A DNA stretch of 64,000 nt from Aphanomyces cochlioides (GCA_019828595.1 JAHQRK010000021.1:186001-250000); one strand, 5' to 3'. Positions 11,928-23,165 are shown, counted from the first letter of the stretch. Translations and numbers: made by a program. Notes: generated by a model not told the origin, from the sequence alone.

Positions 11928-12102
11928 AAACCATCCCCCCGTGCTCCACAGCCTGGTCGTGCGCTCGTTGTGAATCCTGGACGTGGTCGGATCGTTGATA
12001 TTAGATCAAAGTCGCCAATTTCAACCACGACAGCATTTTTAGTCTTCTATCTGACGTACGACGAGCAAGGACCGTTCGTCAAGCGGAGCACTTGAAGCTA
12101 TC

Positions 12103-13310
12103 ATGAATACAATCAGGAATTTCTTTGCCAAGGAGGAAGAGAAGGTCCGAGTCGTGGCTGAAACAGGCAAAGTCAAGCATATGCATGCTGCTCTCGTTGA
12201 CCAAGGCGTCAGAGACAACGTACGTTCGTTCATACCAGTGTCAAACTCACCATCGTGAACGACATAGAATGGACAAACGCCACTCTTCGAAGCCGCCAGA
12301 CGTGGTCATGTGGAGACAGTCAAGGAAGTACTAGCTCATGGCACGGATGTCAAGACAAGGTACAACAAGACAAGGAGAGTTTGAATTGAAGAGGACTTGA
12401 CGGGCATCACGCCACGACCTATTGCTGCGCGCAAAGGACATTTGAGAGTTGTGAACGAATTGCTCGCTCAAGGTGTGAAAGGTTTCATGTCGAACTTGTC
12501 GTATGTTCAACTGATAGAATGGAAGCACTCCATTGTATTAGGCTTCGTTCCGGGGACATGACCTTGTCGTCAAGGCATTGCTGGTGCATGGCGCTTCTGT
12601 CATCTGTACAAACAAGGTAAAACTACCTTTCAGAATGTGGACATGTATTCAACGTCTCGTCGTGAACGATTAGAATGGCGACACGCCTCTCCACGGCGCT
12701 TCGATGAAGGGATCTGTGAAGATTGTCAAAGGGCTGGTCGCGCAAGGTGCGGCAATCAATGCATCAAACGCGGTAGATTGCCAAGTGTACATCAATCTTT
12801 GAACTTGGTCATCTAGGAGGGCTGCCAACTACGGCCATTTGGAAGTTTTTCACAGCGTTAATCGCACTCGTTGCTGATATCCACGCGGAACACAACGTAA
12901 GACAAGGGCATCAATGTATGAATCCTCGGACTTGTTAGGGCAGAAAACGAACACTCCAGAATGGACAGTGGAATATTCTCCAAGAGCTCATGACACATGG
13001 ATTTACAGTGAACGAACGAACCAAGGTATAAGTTGATGATTTGCCTAGTTCGCTGGACTAGTTTGGCAACACTCCACTGCACCGGGCAGCTAAAAATGGA
13101 CAAGTCGAGATGGTCCTGGCGGGGCTTTTGGCTCATGGTGCCCAAGTTGATGCAAAAAACAATGTACAACCAGAATGAGAAGGGTAGGAGTCACGTCTTG
13201 TTGGTATAGGATGGCTTGACGCCTCTGCATGAGGCTGCATGCACGGGTCATATTGCTATTGTCAACGAATAACTTGATCATGGTGCTCCTGTTGATGCAG
13301 TAAATAGAAA
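12103..13310 (+). pseudogene. Ankyrin-repeat gene relic, one repeat per exon
   Basis: The ATG at 12103 opens a 117-base exon (FFAKEEEKVRVVAETGKVKH) ending at a GTACGT donor at 12220. Next come about eight short exons, each holding one ankyrin repeat and each flanked by GT...AG: from 12268 (NGQTPLFEAARRGHVETVKE), about 12395 (GITPRPIAARKGHLRVVNEL), about 12519 (NGSTPLY, then a TAG, then ASFRGHDLVVKALL), about 12675 (NGDTPLHGASMKGSVKIVKG), then degenerate ones, about 13063 (FGNTPLHRAAKNGQVEMVLA) and about 13210 (DGLTPLHEAACTGHIAIVNE then TAA). The in-frame TAG in exon 4 and TAA in the last repeat show that it is dead. A possible 3' extension is an open frame at 13345-13581. Intron-rich structure contrasts with the intron-poor neighbours. 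Confidence 0.75.
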
Positions 13311-13606
13311 TCGACTCTTAAAGCTAAACAAGATCCTACTCACTTTGTTTGGAGACTCCTCCATGAGGCCTCTGACGAACGGCAAAGTGGACTTTGCCGG
13401 TCCCTCAGTGGATAAGTCGGACAAAGAACAGGAAGGGCGCGAGCAATGGAGTAACATAAACTGGTTGATGCATATCGCTTGTATATATGGTCAAATGCAA
13501 GTTTTACCCGTGATCGTGGATGGTGTGGTGCGTACTGTTTTGACAAACGAGAGCAATTACGAGCGTACAAAGTTCTGTTGACGTTACAGTAACATGTATA
13601 CATTGT

Positions 13607-14342
13607 TTATGATGCCAGGCTTGCCTTGAGTTGATCTTTCGTCATGCCACTAATACGAGGTACGGTTGGGTTCATCTCGGAGCTCTCGTAGTTGTACCAG
13701 ACGTAGTTGCCGTTCGAGCATTGCGACCAACCGCAGGCAATCTGGGCCACACCAGGACTCATCATGTTGGAGAAGTGGCCACAAACAGACCAGTCACCAT
13801 TACAAGTGTGACCATCGTAGTTCCATTTAGTTTCCTCTTGGTTGTACCAGAGCCACGCAGCACCGACGAACTTCAAGCACGCATCACCAGAGCAGGCAGT
13901 GTTGGTAGCCAAGTTTTGCCACCCAGACGGACCGCCATGGTTGAAACCAGGGCAACTGTCAGCGTATGCTTGCATTTTAGCAGACAAAGCGGCATCCCAA
14001 GTGACCGGTCCAAGGCCATGGGTGGCACGAATCTTGTTGGTTTGAGAGATGAGTTGGCCTTGCATGCCAGTCAAACTCGAGGACGGTGCAGGAGTCGGCG
14101 CGGTAGTTGAGGTCAGTGGTGTGGTTGATGGAGTTAACGATGTGGTTGGTTGAACCGTAGGTGATCTGGTGGTTGGCTTCGCCGTTGGAGCCTTACTAGG
14201 ACTATTTGTTGGACGCCTCGTTGGTCTCAAAGGCAGTGTCGTCGTTGGTTTAAAGCTTGGCGTCAATGATGTTGGAGAATTGCGCTCGAGCCGCAAAACT
14301 TGTTGCAGACAAGGTCGAGAGAACGAGAAGACTCGACTTCAT
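13607..14342 (-). pseudogene. CAP/SCP domain protein lacking the protease domain, frameshifted (copy C)
   Basis: On the minus strand the ATG at 14342 gives a signal peptide (MKSSLLVLSTLSATSFAA) in one frame. From about 14296 a second frame reads a Thr/Pro linker (PTKRP-like, about 65 residues) and a complete CAP domain (NKIRATHGLGPVTWDAAL, then GHFSNMMSPGVAQIACGW, ending KDQLKASLAS). The papain domain present in sister genes is absent, so this looks like an internal deletion product. One base would have to change to join signal and linker. A conserved Cys of the CAP domain is Tyr (YVWYNY instead of YVWCNY). Either a pseudogene or, if the frameshift is a sequence error, a secreted stand-alone CAP protein. 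Confidence 0.8.
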
Positions 14343-14360
14343 TTTGTCTGAGCACGACAA

Positions 14361-14419
14361 GCTAAATTGGATAATGCGTGACATGCATCCATATCGATAC
14401 AAGACGTAGAGGCTTGGCT
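14361..14419 (-). promoter_or_regulatory. Promoter of copy C: upstream box and initiator
   Basis: On the minus strand, AGCCAAGCCTCTAC (14419-14406) lies 64 bases before the ATG, and GCATTATCCAATTTAGC (14377-14361) about 20 bases before it. Confidence 0.55.
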
Positions 14420-14429
14420 ACCGATCGGC

Positions 14430-15570
14430 CAAACACAACCGTTCAAATGTTACACCCTTGTGATAAAGTGTGTATGTAACACTTTGAAGCTAGGCTCGTT
14501 CACAGTCAACTTGGGGCTCAAAACATTTGCAGGTAGTCTGCGAAGCAAGGGCGAGTCCGCTGAACGATAGAGCCTCTTCTTCTCAATCTCGGTTGTGCGC
14601 GAAATCTGACGGCAGAGCAATTATACCGGCGCAATCACCAATGTTTGGTTGTACCATTTGGAGCGTATGATACACTCGATGTAGCGCAACAAGTTTTTAC
14701 AACTTGTTGCCTCCAGCTCCTTTTCGAAAGGGACCCAGCGCTTCCCAACCACCACATGCATCGACAATTAACTTCAGTGTGCACACAATTTGACGCATAT
14801 TGCAGTTACTACATTTCATGGTAGCCCAATTATCTGGTGAACGAGAAGCTCGAACTTGCATCGAACCTCCTTGTACCGATGAAACTCGCCGTTTAGTTTC
14901 TCAATGAAAACCTAACTTGCGTGGATCGTTTGAGGTGAAAGTCACCGACGATCGATGAGCTTCACCATGTGTCACACTTGTACTGTGTAGTACTACTGAA
15001 TAGTACTGTAGTGGTGGTGGTACTGTACGTATACCAATGTGGCACAGCGCCAAACGATAGTCAATTTGTAAATATTGCTTTGGATTGACGTTTGTCGAGC
15101 ATGAGGACAACATGCAGCCGTATCACAGCCACAATGGCTAATATCGACAGGGACTACGATGATCCTCCGTCATGGGTGTAGTTTTTTTGGTTTTAAACTA
15201 GGTTTATTGGCTGTCGACGGTTGGTCCTTAGGTTTCTACAGTGATTCGATCCAAAGATTTCGATTTAAAAGCCTCAAAACAGTAAGGAGGCTGGGGGGAA
15301 TGGATCTCTGAAGAGGGAGAAGGTGATTCGCTGTCGTTTCCAAGAATCGAAGCACGACTGTCATGTTCTTGACGTGGGGATGGTATGGAAGTCAAGGGGA
15401 TAGTTGGGGGGTTCATATCGCCACACTGACGAGGTCGACTAGCGATGACCATGCATGCTCTGATCCACTTGACTGTGGTCTACTAGTACCTGTTAAGGTG
15501 ACGACCCCCCTTGTTTCAACGTCGAATGTGGTAGGCAGCGCAAAAAGATTTACAAACTAGGAACACTCAA
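14430..15570. other. Noncoding interval
   Basis: No gene or recognisable relic seen. It separates two minus-strand CAP-containing loci and holds low-complexity TACTG/TAGTA-rich sequence near 14975-15030. Confidence 0.45.
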
Positions 15571-15578
15571 TTCAACAT

Positions 15579-17393
15579 TTATACGGTCAAACTGGCCTTG
15601 AGTTGATCTTTCGTCATGCCCGTGATGCGTGGCACGTTCGGGTTCATCTCGGCGGACACGTAGTTGCACCAGACGTAGTTGCCGTTCGAGCATTGCGACC
15701 AACCGCAGGCAATCTTGGTCACGCCGGGACTCATCATATTGGAGAAGTGGCCACAAACAGACCAGTCACCATTACAAGTGTGGCCATTGTAGTTCCACTT
15801 GGTTTCTTCTTGGTTGTACCAGAGCCACGCCGCACCGACGATCTTCAAGCACGCATCACCAGAGCAGGCCGAGTTGGTGGCCAAGTTTTGCCATCCCGAT
15901 GGACCTCCGTGGTTGAAACCAGGACAGCTATTCGCGTAGGCTTGCATTTTAGCAGACAACGCAGCATCCCAAGTGACTGGTCCAAGGCCGTGGGCAGCAC
16001 GAATCTTGTTGGTTTGAGAGATGAGTTGGCCTTGCATGCCAGTCACTTTTTCAGACGGGGTAGATGGAGTGGGTGCTGGGGCAGTTGTAGGGGCTTGAGT
16101 TGGGGATGAAGTAGGTCTAGCGGATGATGTCGCTGGCTTGGTTGTGGGTGCAGCAGTGGGTCTCTTCGTCGCCACTGATGTGGGCTTGACTGTAGGTTTT
16201 TTTGTTGGTCGCTGGGTGGGCTTTTGGGTGGGCTGCTGCGTTGGTTGACTCGTTGGCTTCGAGGTTGGTTGACCGGTTGGTTTCGCTGTAGGTTGTACCG
16301 TCGGCATCGCTGTAGGTGGCACAGGGGCGTTGGTTGGGGCGGAGCCCGTCAACTTGGGGTAAGCAATGCCTTCGGCGACGTTGCACGTTCCCTTGCCACC
16401 GACACCGCGTTGCAAGTAAATGTAGCCATTGTCGCCCCATTGAGGACCCCACGAGTTTTTGATCTTGAAGAAGTCTTTGTCCGAGGAACCATACCCAACT
16501 GCAATGACAGCATGGTCCGACTGAGCAGAAGGACATTGAGTCACGACACCGCCCTTGTAGTTGCGCCAGACAGAGTTGCCCGCGGTGACAACAACGGTGG
16601 CAGGTTGGGTGTTCAACACTGTCACGAGCGAGTCTTCGCCCTTGGTCTGGACCGTGGCGCCGAGAGACAGAGTCTTCTTGGTGCAGCTAGATTGACAAGT
16701 TCCCGTTTGCCCAGAATTGCCAGAGGTGTATGGGTAGGCGCTTTCAAGACACAAGCCCTTGCGTTCAAAGTCAATCGCGGACGACGGAAAGCCACCATTG
16801 CAGCCGTAGCTCGCAGTGTCACAGCTGACAACTTGTTGTTCCGCCAAGTCCAAAAGTTCACCCGTTGCCAAACAGTGGGCGATTTCAGACGTGCCGACGG
16901 TGGAGAAGGCCCAGCACGAGCCGCATTGACCTTGGTTTCGTACTGGTGGGTTGCACTTGTTGGTTGACCAGTCCTTCGATCCGCCAGCCGCAACGGCGGC
17001 TTCAGTCGCAGCCAACGGCGTGGCGTCGGACAAGTTTTTACCCGCGAACGAGTTCTTGAGCACTTTGTCGAATTCCGCCTGCGTGAGCAGGGCAAACACA
17101 TTGAACGCACTGAATTGAGCGTGGGGATTGCTCTTTTGGGCCTCCTCGACGTCTTGGAGTGTGTTGTGGAAACGAGCGAGTTCTTCGTCCGTGTGCGAAT
17201 CAACGAGGCCGACGGATTCAGTCGAGACTTGAGGCACGAGGCCATGCGCGGCGGCCAGTGGAGCGTAGAGCGTCTTCCACTTGGAGAGTTGGCTCTTCAC
17301 ATCGCCTTGTTGGTCCGTGTCGAGAGTAGTGTAGGCGACGCGAGCAAGCGCCGAGGTAGACAAGGTCGAGACAAAGAGAAGACTGGTTTTCAT
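15579..17393 (-). CDS. Secreted papain-linker-CAP fusion protease, intact (copy D)
   Basis: 604 residues. The ATG at 17393 is preferred over the longer frame because it begins the family signal peptide (MKTSLLFVSTLSTSALA) just after the initiator. I29-like prodomain about 25-115. Papain domain about 140-350: QGQCGSCWAFS with Cys160, His294 in [11 protein letters not shown], Asn313 in IKNSWG. Linker about 351-465 is Pro/Thr/Lys/Gln-rich (SQPTQQPTQKPTQRPTKKP), likely O-glycosylated. CAP domain about 470-604 (IRAAHGLGPVTWDAALSAKM, GHFSNMMSPGVTKIACGW, YVWCNY). CAP domains are cysteine-rich secretory folds that often bind sterols or other ligands; their role when fused to a papain is not known to me. 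No lesion visible; this is the best reference copy of the papain-CAP form. Confidence 0.93.
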   Translation of the reverse strand: MKTSLLFVSTLSTSALARVAYTTLDTDQQGDVKSQLSKWKTLYAPLAAAHGLVPQVSTESVGLVDSHTDEELARFHNTLQDVEEAQKSNPHAQFSAFNVFALLTQAEFDKVLKNSFAGKNLSDATPLAATEAAVAAGGSKDWSTNKCNPPVRNQGQCGSCWAFSTVGTSEIAHCLATGELLDLAEQQVVSCDTASYGCNGGFPSSAIDFERKGLCLESAYPYTSGNSGQTGTCQSSCTKKTLSLGATVQTKGEDSLVTVLNTQPATVVVTAGNSVWRNYKGGVVTQCPSAQSDHAVIAVGYGSSDKDFFKIKNSWGPQWGDNGYIYLQRGVGGKGTCNVAEGIAYPKLTGSAPTNAPVPPTAMPTVQPTAKPTGQPTSKPTSQPTQQPTQKPTQRPTKKPTVKPTSVATKRPTAAPTTKPATSSARPTSSPTQAPTTAPAPTPSTPSEKVTGMQGQLISQTNKIRAAHGLGPVTWDAALSAKMQAYANSCPGFNHGGPSGWQNLATNSACSGDACLKIVGAAWLWYNQEETKWNYNGHTCNGDWSVCGHFSNMMSPGVTKIACGWSQCSNGNYVWCNYVSAEMNPNVPRITGMTKDQLKASLTV

Positions 17394-17414
17394 GGTGCTT
17401 GGCGCACGTTGGAC

Positions 17415-17477
17415 GAAAAATGGATAATGAGATGCATGCTTGGATCGCTCCCATCTCGTCGACGTAGAGGCTTGGCT
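17415..17477 (-). promoter_or_regulatory. Promoter of copy D: upstream box and initiator
   Basis: On the minus strand, AGCCAAGCCTCTAC (17477-17464) lies 71 bases before the ATG, and TCTCATTATCCATTTTT (17431-17415) about 22 bases before it; the second is a close match to the oomycete initiator. Confidence 0.6.
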
Positions 17478-17499
17478 ACCGCCAGACGAAAAACAACAT

Positions 17500-19500
17500 A
17501 GCAAGTGTTACAATCTTTCGAGACGTGGATTGTAATTCGCCTGTAGCTTGGCAATTTGTATGCTTTACGTCATGCACACGACTCGAGGTTGTTGCCACAT
17601 GATCACAAAAACCTCACTGGCTTGCAGTGCGACGTGGGATCGCGCGTGGATTCAACCTTCAGAGGAGTTGGCCCGCAAAAAGGTGACAATCTTGGATGCC
17701 GTTGGACAATTTAGGCCATGGCCAAACTCGATGTGCCGCGGTGGACAAAGGAGCGACCAAGCGGCGATGGAAAGACGAGCAGCGAGACTTGTCGATTGCG
17801 TAGATGATATCCAAGAAAGACGAAGAACTTTTTCAACAAGTGCAGAGATGACAGCCATTACACTTGGGAGAGAGTGAAAATTCCCAGCATAGGTACTGTA
17901 GCCATATCGGATGACTGCGAGATCCTGCGTCGGTAGAAACCAGTGTTGGCCTTCACGACGTCGCAGTCTGGATCGTCTACACTTGATTAGAAAGCTAGAA
18001 TTGGTGTAATTTCCAACGTAGATTGTCCACCTCGATGAAACGACCAGCAGCCGCAATGCGGCAACTTTCTTTTGCTCTCTTTGAAACCACTTGGTCCTCT
18101 ATCTGCTTCGTTGCGAACAACAATCGCAGTAGAAGATAGCGCCAACAAGGTCATGATAGCAAAAGCTGGTGTGTCGTGTCGTTACCATCGCATGCCTGCG
18201 ATTTGTCCGCGTGTGCCGCCTTTGGTCGACTTTTGAGACTCGATCCGTTGCGTCAACTTGACGTACTTTGAGGCAATGAACAGGGCATGCATCCACACCG
18301 TGAAAGCTTGCGTTTGTAGATTGGAGTTGGGTTTCAAGAGGTCGTTACTTGGAGTACCGTCCGTTGGACGTGAGTACAAATCAAGTGCCCAAGAATGTGC
18401 CAGTGCACGTAAAAACCATGGCCAAGTATGCAGTTAAAGACGGAAGACCACGTGGGTGATCCTCCAGACAAGCTATCAGTAACATAAATTTACGATGCGT
18501 TCATGGCATCAGCATGCAGCTGGATTGATCGTGCACACTCCGTCGAAATGTATCACCAATCTCAAATGTCCTCTTTGCACTGAGGTGCACCAGACCGACC
18601 GACCAAACTTTCAAACTAGCTTCACGTCTTCATTAGCCGTCGAATTCGAGCTAAACATTCAACGAGAGCTCTCTCTGCTTGTTGCTAGCCGACTTTCTTC
18701 TCTCCACGGGTCTGGCATGAAGTTTAGTCCATGCCAGACTAAGCAACTATTATTGTGCTTTCGAGCAAAATTTCGGGTATCGGTGTGATTTGTTGAGTTG
18801 TTTACCAATCGTTTTGATTGGCTAATACGACATTAACGACGCATTTTGACCAATCAAATACTGACATTGAAAAATCAGCCAATGGGATCGATTCGCGGAT
18901 CGGTTCTTTGGCATGATTCGATTGCGCCGATACCCAAAATTTGAATCAAATCTATAATATGAGTTGGTATTGTTCTTTCTGTTAACAGCCAATTTGGCCG
19001 TCGGAGAGAGTCCATGCGAGGTGGAGGACAAAGACGAGCTTGTCTGTGACCCTGCTAGCGAGCTGAATTTACCAAAGCAAAGAAGATTTCAATCCAAGAG
19101 ATCGACCGAGGAAAAACGGTGCTGACCTCGTCGGTACCACAAATGGTGGGACATTTGACCGTGTGAATGGCAAAGTCACAAAATGTAAAGACAAACCACA
19201 CCGACAGTGGCATCCATGTCGATGGTCGAGTGCTGCGATCCATCGCTCGAACCGGAAGGATCCAAGCTCTCTCTGCGACCGACCGCCAAGGCACGTGGAG
19301 CGTTTTCCACGTCGAGATTCGACCATGTGGTCCACCTTGTTGCAACCAACGACTGGAAACAGCAATTTGCAGTTTAAAAGGTCCAGACGAGATACAGTAC
19401 GAGTGGTAGAAACTATCCCAGTCTAGCTCCTACATGTGGCTTGATCGAATCCCATGAAGAATTCTCGACGCCTCTAGCTTTGCAAGAGATGATACCGCCA
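17500..19500. other. Noncoding interval, 2 kb
   Basis: Small open frames only, none with recognisable domains. AT-rich stretch at about 18780-18990. I see no gene here. Confidence 0.45.
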
Positions 19501-19510
19501 TCGACGATTG

Positions 19511-19528
19511 TCCATTCTGCAATTTGCC
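19511..19528 (+). promoter_or_regulatory. Initiator-like site of the protease at 19568
   Basis: TCCATTCTGCAATTTGCC at 19511-19528, 39 bases before the ATG, fits the oomycete initiator. Confidence 0.5.
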
Positions 19529-19567
19529 TCGTCGCGACGACCACCACGACGAAGTAAACACACCAAC

Positions 19568-22279
19568 ATGAAGGCGAGCTTTTTCCTTCTATCGACTATC
19601 ACCACTGCAGCATTCGCACGACGAACGGCCTACACGACCCTCAGTGACGATGATCAAGCGCAGATCAAGATGCAACTCACCAAGTGGAAGACTCTCTACG
19701 GCGAGCTGGCCAACACACACGGCTACGTGCCAGCGTCGTCGACGGAATCGGTCGGTCTTGTCGATACGCATTCGGCGGAAGAACTCGCCCGCTTCCACAA
19801 CACGCTCCAGGATGTCGTGGAAGCGCAAAAGAACAACCCGAACGCTGAATTCAGTCCGTTCAACATGTTTGCGCTGCTCACCCAAGCGGAATTTGACAAG
19901 GTTTTGAAGAACTCGTTCGCGGGCCAAAACTTTAATGCCTCGACTCCAGTTGCATCGACGGAAGACGCGACGACCGTGGCTTCCGCGGTCGACTGGTCGA
20001 CGGACAAGTGCAACCCACCGGTGCGAAACCAAGGCCAATGTGGTTCGTGCTGGGCCTTCTCGACGATCGGCGCGGCGGAATTCGCCAATTGTCTTGGCAC
20101 GGGCACCCTCTTGGACTTGTCGGAGCAACAAGTCACGAGCTGCGAAACCCAAAGCATGGGCTGCAACGGCGGCTACCCCACAACGGCCATCGACTTTGAA
20201 AGCCAGGGTGTCTGCTTGGAAGCCGACTACCCTTACAAAGCCGGCACGTCTGGCCAGACAGGATCGTGCCAGACTAGCTGCACCAAGCAAAAGTTGGCAC
20301 TCGGTAAAACCATTCAAGCGTCCGGCGAATCCGCGCTCATCTCTGCGTTGAACACACAGCCAGTCGTCGTCACGGTTGCTTCTGGCAACTCGGTCTGGCG
20401 CAATTATAAGGGCGGTGTCGTGACGCAATGTCCAACTGCTCGGTCAGACCATGCCGTCCTGGCTGTCGGCTATGGCACGTCGGACAAGGGCGACTACTTC
20501 AAGATCAAAAACTCGTGGGGCGCTCAGTGGGGCGACAATGGATACATTTACCTGCAACGTGGCGTCGCTTCGCCAGGCATGTGCAACGTCGTTGAAAACA
20601 TTGCGTACCCTCAAATCACGGGATCGTCGGCCCCCAAGCCACCCTCTCCGTCGTCCAGCGCTCCATCGCCAACGTCGTCACAACCTACTTCCGTGCCAAC
20701 ACCGGATCCTACGAGAAGAACCAAAAAGCCGACCAGCGCACCTCTTCCCTCGTCGTCCACCTCGTCGCCCACGTTTGCCCCTACCACCGAAACCCCAACG
20801 ACTGTGTCTCCAGGCGACGACGAGACCCCGTCGCCAACCGACTCTACTCCAGCCACAACAGAACCGTCGGACCCTTCGACCCCTTCGCCTTCGGACTACA
20901 CTCCTTCCCCATCGCAACCTCCTTCCCCCACTATCCGAACTCGTCGCCCTCGTCCAACCAACAAGCCACGCCCAACTTGGACTTGGCGACCGTGGCCATT
21001 GAAAACGAAAACTCCAACCTTGCCTCCTCGTGATTTGAGCACTCCATCCCCTACTGACTTCATGACACCTGATACACCATCCCCTGCTGACTTGACCCCA
21101 GTGACAACATCCCCCGGTGATTTCACTCCATCCACCCCCTCGCCTGACGACGAGTACACGCCTTCCCCCACTGACTTTTCGCCTTTCACCCCCTCGCCTG
21201 ACGATGAGTACACGCCTTCCCCCACTGACTTTTCGCCCTCCACACCAACCCCGAGCGATTTCACCCCCTCTCCAAGTGACTCGAATGACTTGACCCCTTC
21301 CCCAAGTGACTTCACAATGTCACCCTCTGAAGTTCCCAGTACGCCACCTGTCCCTGCTACGACAAAGAAACACAAGTGCAAGACACGAAAGCCACGTACG
21401 AGAAACCCCCGCACGCGCGCTCCTTGCACAATGACTCCATCGCCAACCACACTGTCCCCCGACACACCTGCCCCCTTCACCACACTTCCTGACACTGAAT
21501 CCCCTGAGACTCCCGCACCTTTCACGACTCTTCCCGACACGGATTCCCCTGAAACGACTGCCCCCTTCACGACTGAGTCCCCTGACACTGCTTCCCCCGT
21601 CACCGAGTACCCTGAGACGACTGTACCCCTCACAACGTCCTTGCCAGAGACTGAGTCCCCCACTCCAGCGACCAATGCCCCCACGTCTCGCCCAACACGC
21701 AAGCCTCGTTCGCCTCGACCTACTGGTACACTCAGCCCCACTGTCGCGCCTACGGCTTACCCTACGCCTTCTTCCACCACCTCATCGCCAGCGCCTGCGC
21801 CAGGTCCTTCCTCGAGCGGAATGCAAGGCCAGCTCGTGGATCAAACCAACAAGATCCGTGCTGCCCACGGTCTTGGTCCAGTCACTTGGGACGCTGATTT
21901 GGCGGCCAAGATGCAGGCATATGCCGACAGTTGCCCTGGATTCAACCATGGTGGCCCTGAAGGATGGCAAAACTTGGCCACAAACCAAGCTTGCTCTGGT
22001 GATGCGTGCTTGAAGATTGTCGGTGCGGCATGGCTCTGGTACAACCAAGAAGAAACCAAGTGGAACTACGACGCCCATCAATGCAATGGCGACTGGTCGA
22101 CGTGTGGCCATTTCTCCAACATGATGAGTCCCGGCGTGACCCAGATTGCTTGCGGCTGGTCGCAATGCTCGAATGGCAACTACGTCTGGTGCAACTACGA
22201 GAGCTCCGAGATGAACCCAACCGTGCCTCGCATCAGTGGCATGACCAAGGAACAGCTCAAGGCCACCTTGACTGCCTAG
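19568..22279 (+). CDS. Secreted papain-CAP protease with very long mucin-like linker (copy E)
   Basis: 903 residues, the largest protease here. The ATG at 19568 gives the signal peptide MKASFFLLSTITTAAFA. Prodomain about 25-115; papain domain about 140-350 with Cys161 (QGQCGSCWAFS), His295 (SDHAVLAVGYG) and Asn315 (IKNSWG). The linker of about 410 residues (352-765) is dominated by Thr, Ser, Pro, Asp and Glu, with units such as SPSDFTPSPSD and an 18-residue tandem (TPSPDDEYTPSPTDFSP plus one residue, coded at about 21132-21239), interrupted by basic stretches (RTRRPRPTNKPRP, KTRKPRTRNPRTRAP). The CAP domain (about 766-903) ends KEQLKATLTA. Such a linker would be extended, acidic and heavily O-glycosylated, holding the CAP domain far from the protease. 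No lesion visible. Confidence 0.93.
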   Translation: MKASFFLLSTITTAAFARRTAYTTLSDDDQAQIKMQLTKWKTLYGELANTHGYVPASSTESVGLVDTHSAEELARFHNTLQDVVEAQKNNPNAEFSPFNMFALLTQAEFDKVLKNSFAGQNFNASTPVASTEDATTVASAVDWSTDKCNPPVRNQGQCGSCWAFSTIGAAEFANCLGTGTLLDLSEQQVTSCETQSMGCNGGYPTTAIDFESQGVCLEADYPYKAGTSGQTGSCQTSCTKQKLALGKTIQASGESALISALNTQPVVVTVASGNSVWRNYKGGVVTQCPTARSDHAVLAVGYGTSDKGDYFKIKNSWGAQWGDNGYIYLQRGVASPGMCNVVENIAYPQITGSSAPKPPSPSSSAPSPTSSQPTSVPTPDPTRRTKKPTSAPLPSSSTSSPTFAPTTETPTTVSPGDDETPSPTDSTPATTEPSDPSTPSPSDYTPSPSQPPSPTIRTRRPRPTNKPRPTWTWRPWPLKTKTPTLPPRDLSTPSPTDFMTPDTPSPADLTPVTTSPGDFTPSTPSPDDEYTPSPTDFSPFTPSPDDEYTPSPTDFSPSTPTPSDFTPSPSDSNDLTPSPSDFTMSPSEVPSTPPVPATTKKHKCKTRKPRTRNPRTRAPCTMTPSPTTLSPDTPAPFTTLPDTESPETPAPFTTLPDTDSPETTAPFTTESPDTASPVTEYPETTVPLTTSLPETESPTPATNAPTSRPTRKPRSPRPTGTLSPTVAPTAYPTPSSTTSSPAPAPGPSSSGMQGQLVDQTNKIRAAHGLGPVTWDADLAAKMQAYADSCPGFNHGGPEGWQNLATNQACSGDACLKIVGAAWLWYNQEETKWNYDAHQCNGDWSTCGHFSNMMSPGVTQIACGWSQCSNGNYVWCNYESSEMNPTVPRISGMTKEQLKATLTA
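21132..21239 (+). repeat. 54-bp coding tandem repeat in the linker of copy E
   Basis: Two adjacent 54-base units code for TPSPDDEYTPSPTDFSPF and the same with a final Ser. They differ at very few bases. Confidence 0.75.
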
Positions 22280-23165
22280 ACCTTCTATATGTGTCCCTGT
22301 ATAATACAGATCCAACATCTTTGTATTCCTTTGTCTTGCAACGTTCAGGAACCTCTCGGACACCCAAGTCCATGATGCCCTTGACGAAGGACTGACTCAT
22401 CGACATGCACCAAGCCTGCTTGTGTTCAAAACGCAGTGAACCCGCTGGACTGCTTGAATAATTGCAAGCTCTGGAAGGGTCCAAAGTGCGTGACTGTGGT
22501 TGCCGCCGATGCGCTCTAGTTTTCAATAGGGAGAGCCGAGATGCCCACGAATGCGTTGGACCATCCCAATGCCGTAAACTTAGTTCTCATCGTCTACGTA
22601 CTCGCTGAACGTGAGCATATGAACATGATGTATGTACTTTCAAGTGCACATGCATAGATGGTACTCCTTCCAAGAGGAGATGGATTCCCCATCCATTGTC
22701 CTGATCTTTTGAGCCAAATTGGATGCTTTGGCATGCCGAATCCGACGTCGCTGGGTATGCAGTCCTGGCGTGAGCCAGATGGTCATCAAAAGAACCAACA
22801 TGCAGCTTCTGGCTCTCTTCAGAGGTGGTGCGGCGGCCAGCAAGTTGGAATACACGAACGGCGCGGTCGAGATTTGGACTTTGCACGCGTCGGGTAGCGA
22901 CTTGGAGGGATCCTCCTCAGCATGGAAGGAAGGCATGGTGTCCAAGCAGCGAGAATTCAACCCAACACAATATGTCAAATCGAACCCAGAAGGAGATTTG
23001 AACAACGTAGAGTCCCCCCCGTTCTGGCCATTCGACGTCTGTCTCTCTCATGCCAATTGTATCGTTTGACTGCTGGATAGATGATCCATGCTGTGTCGCC
23101 AGGAGAAGCAGGGTGGATAAGAAGAACGGCAAACAACAGAACGCACGAGAGAGAGGCGACTAGGA
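22280..23165. other. Noncoding interval between two protease genes
   Basis: No domain or copy of a known repeat recognised. Open frames near 22640-23070 on both strands are short and unsupported. Confidence 0.4.

Noticed and set aside
20896..21741. A 281-codon Gly/Val/Ser-rich open frame opposite the linker of copy E
   Set aside because: Repetitive composition is the complement of the Thr/Ser/Pro/Asp linker; no start context or homologue.
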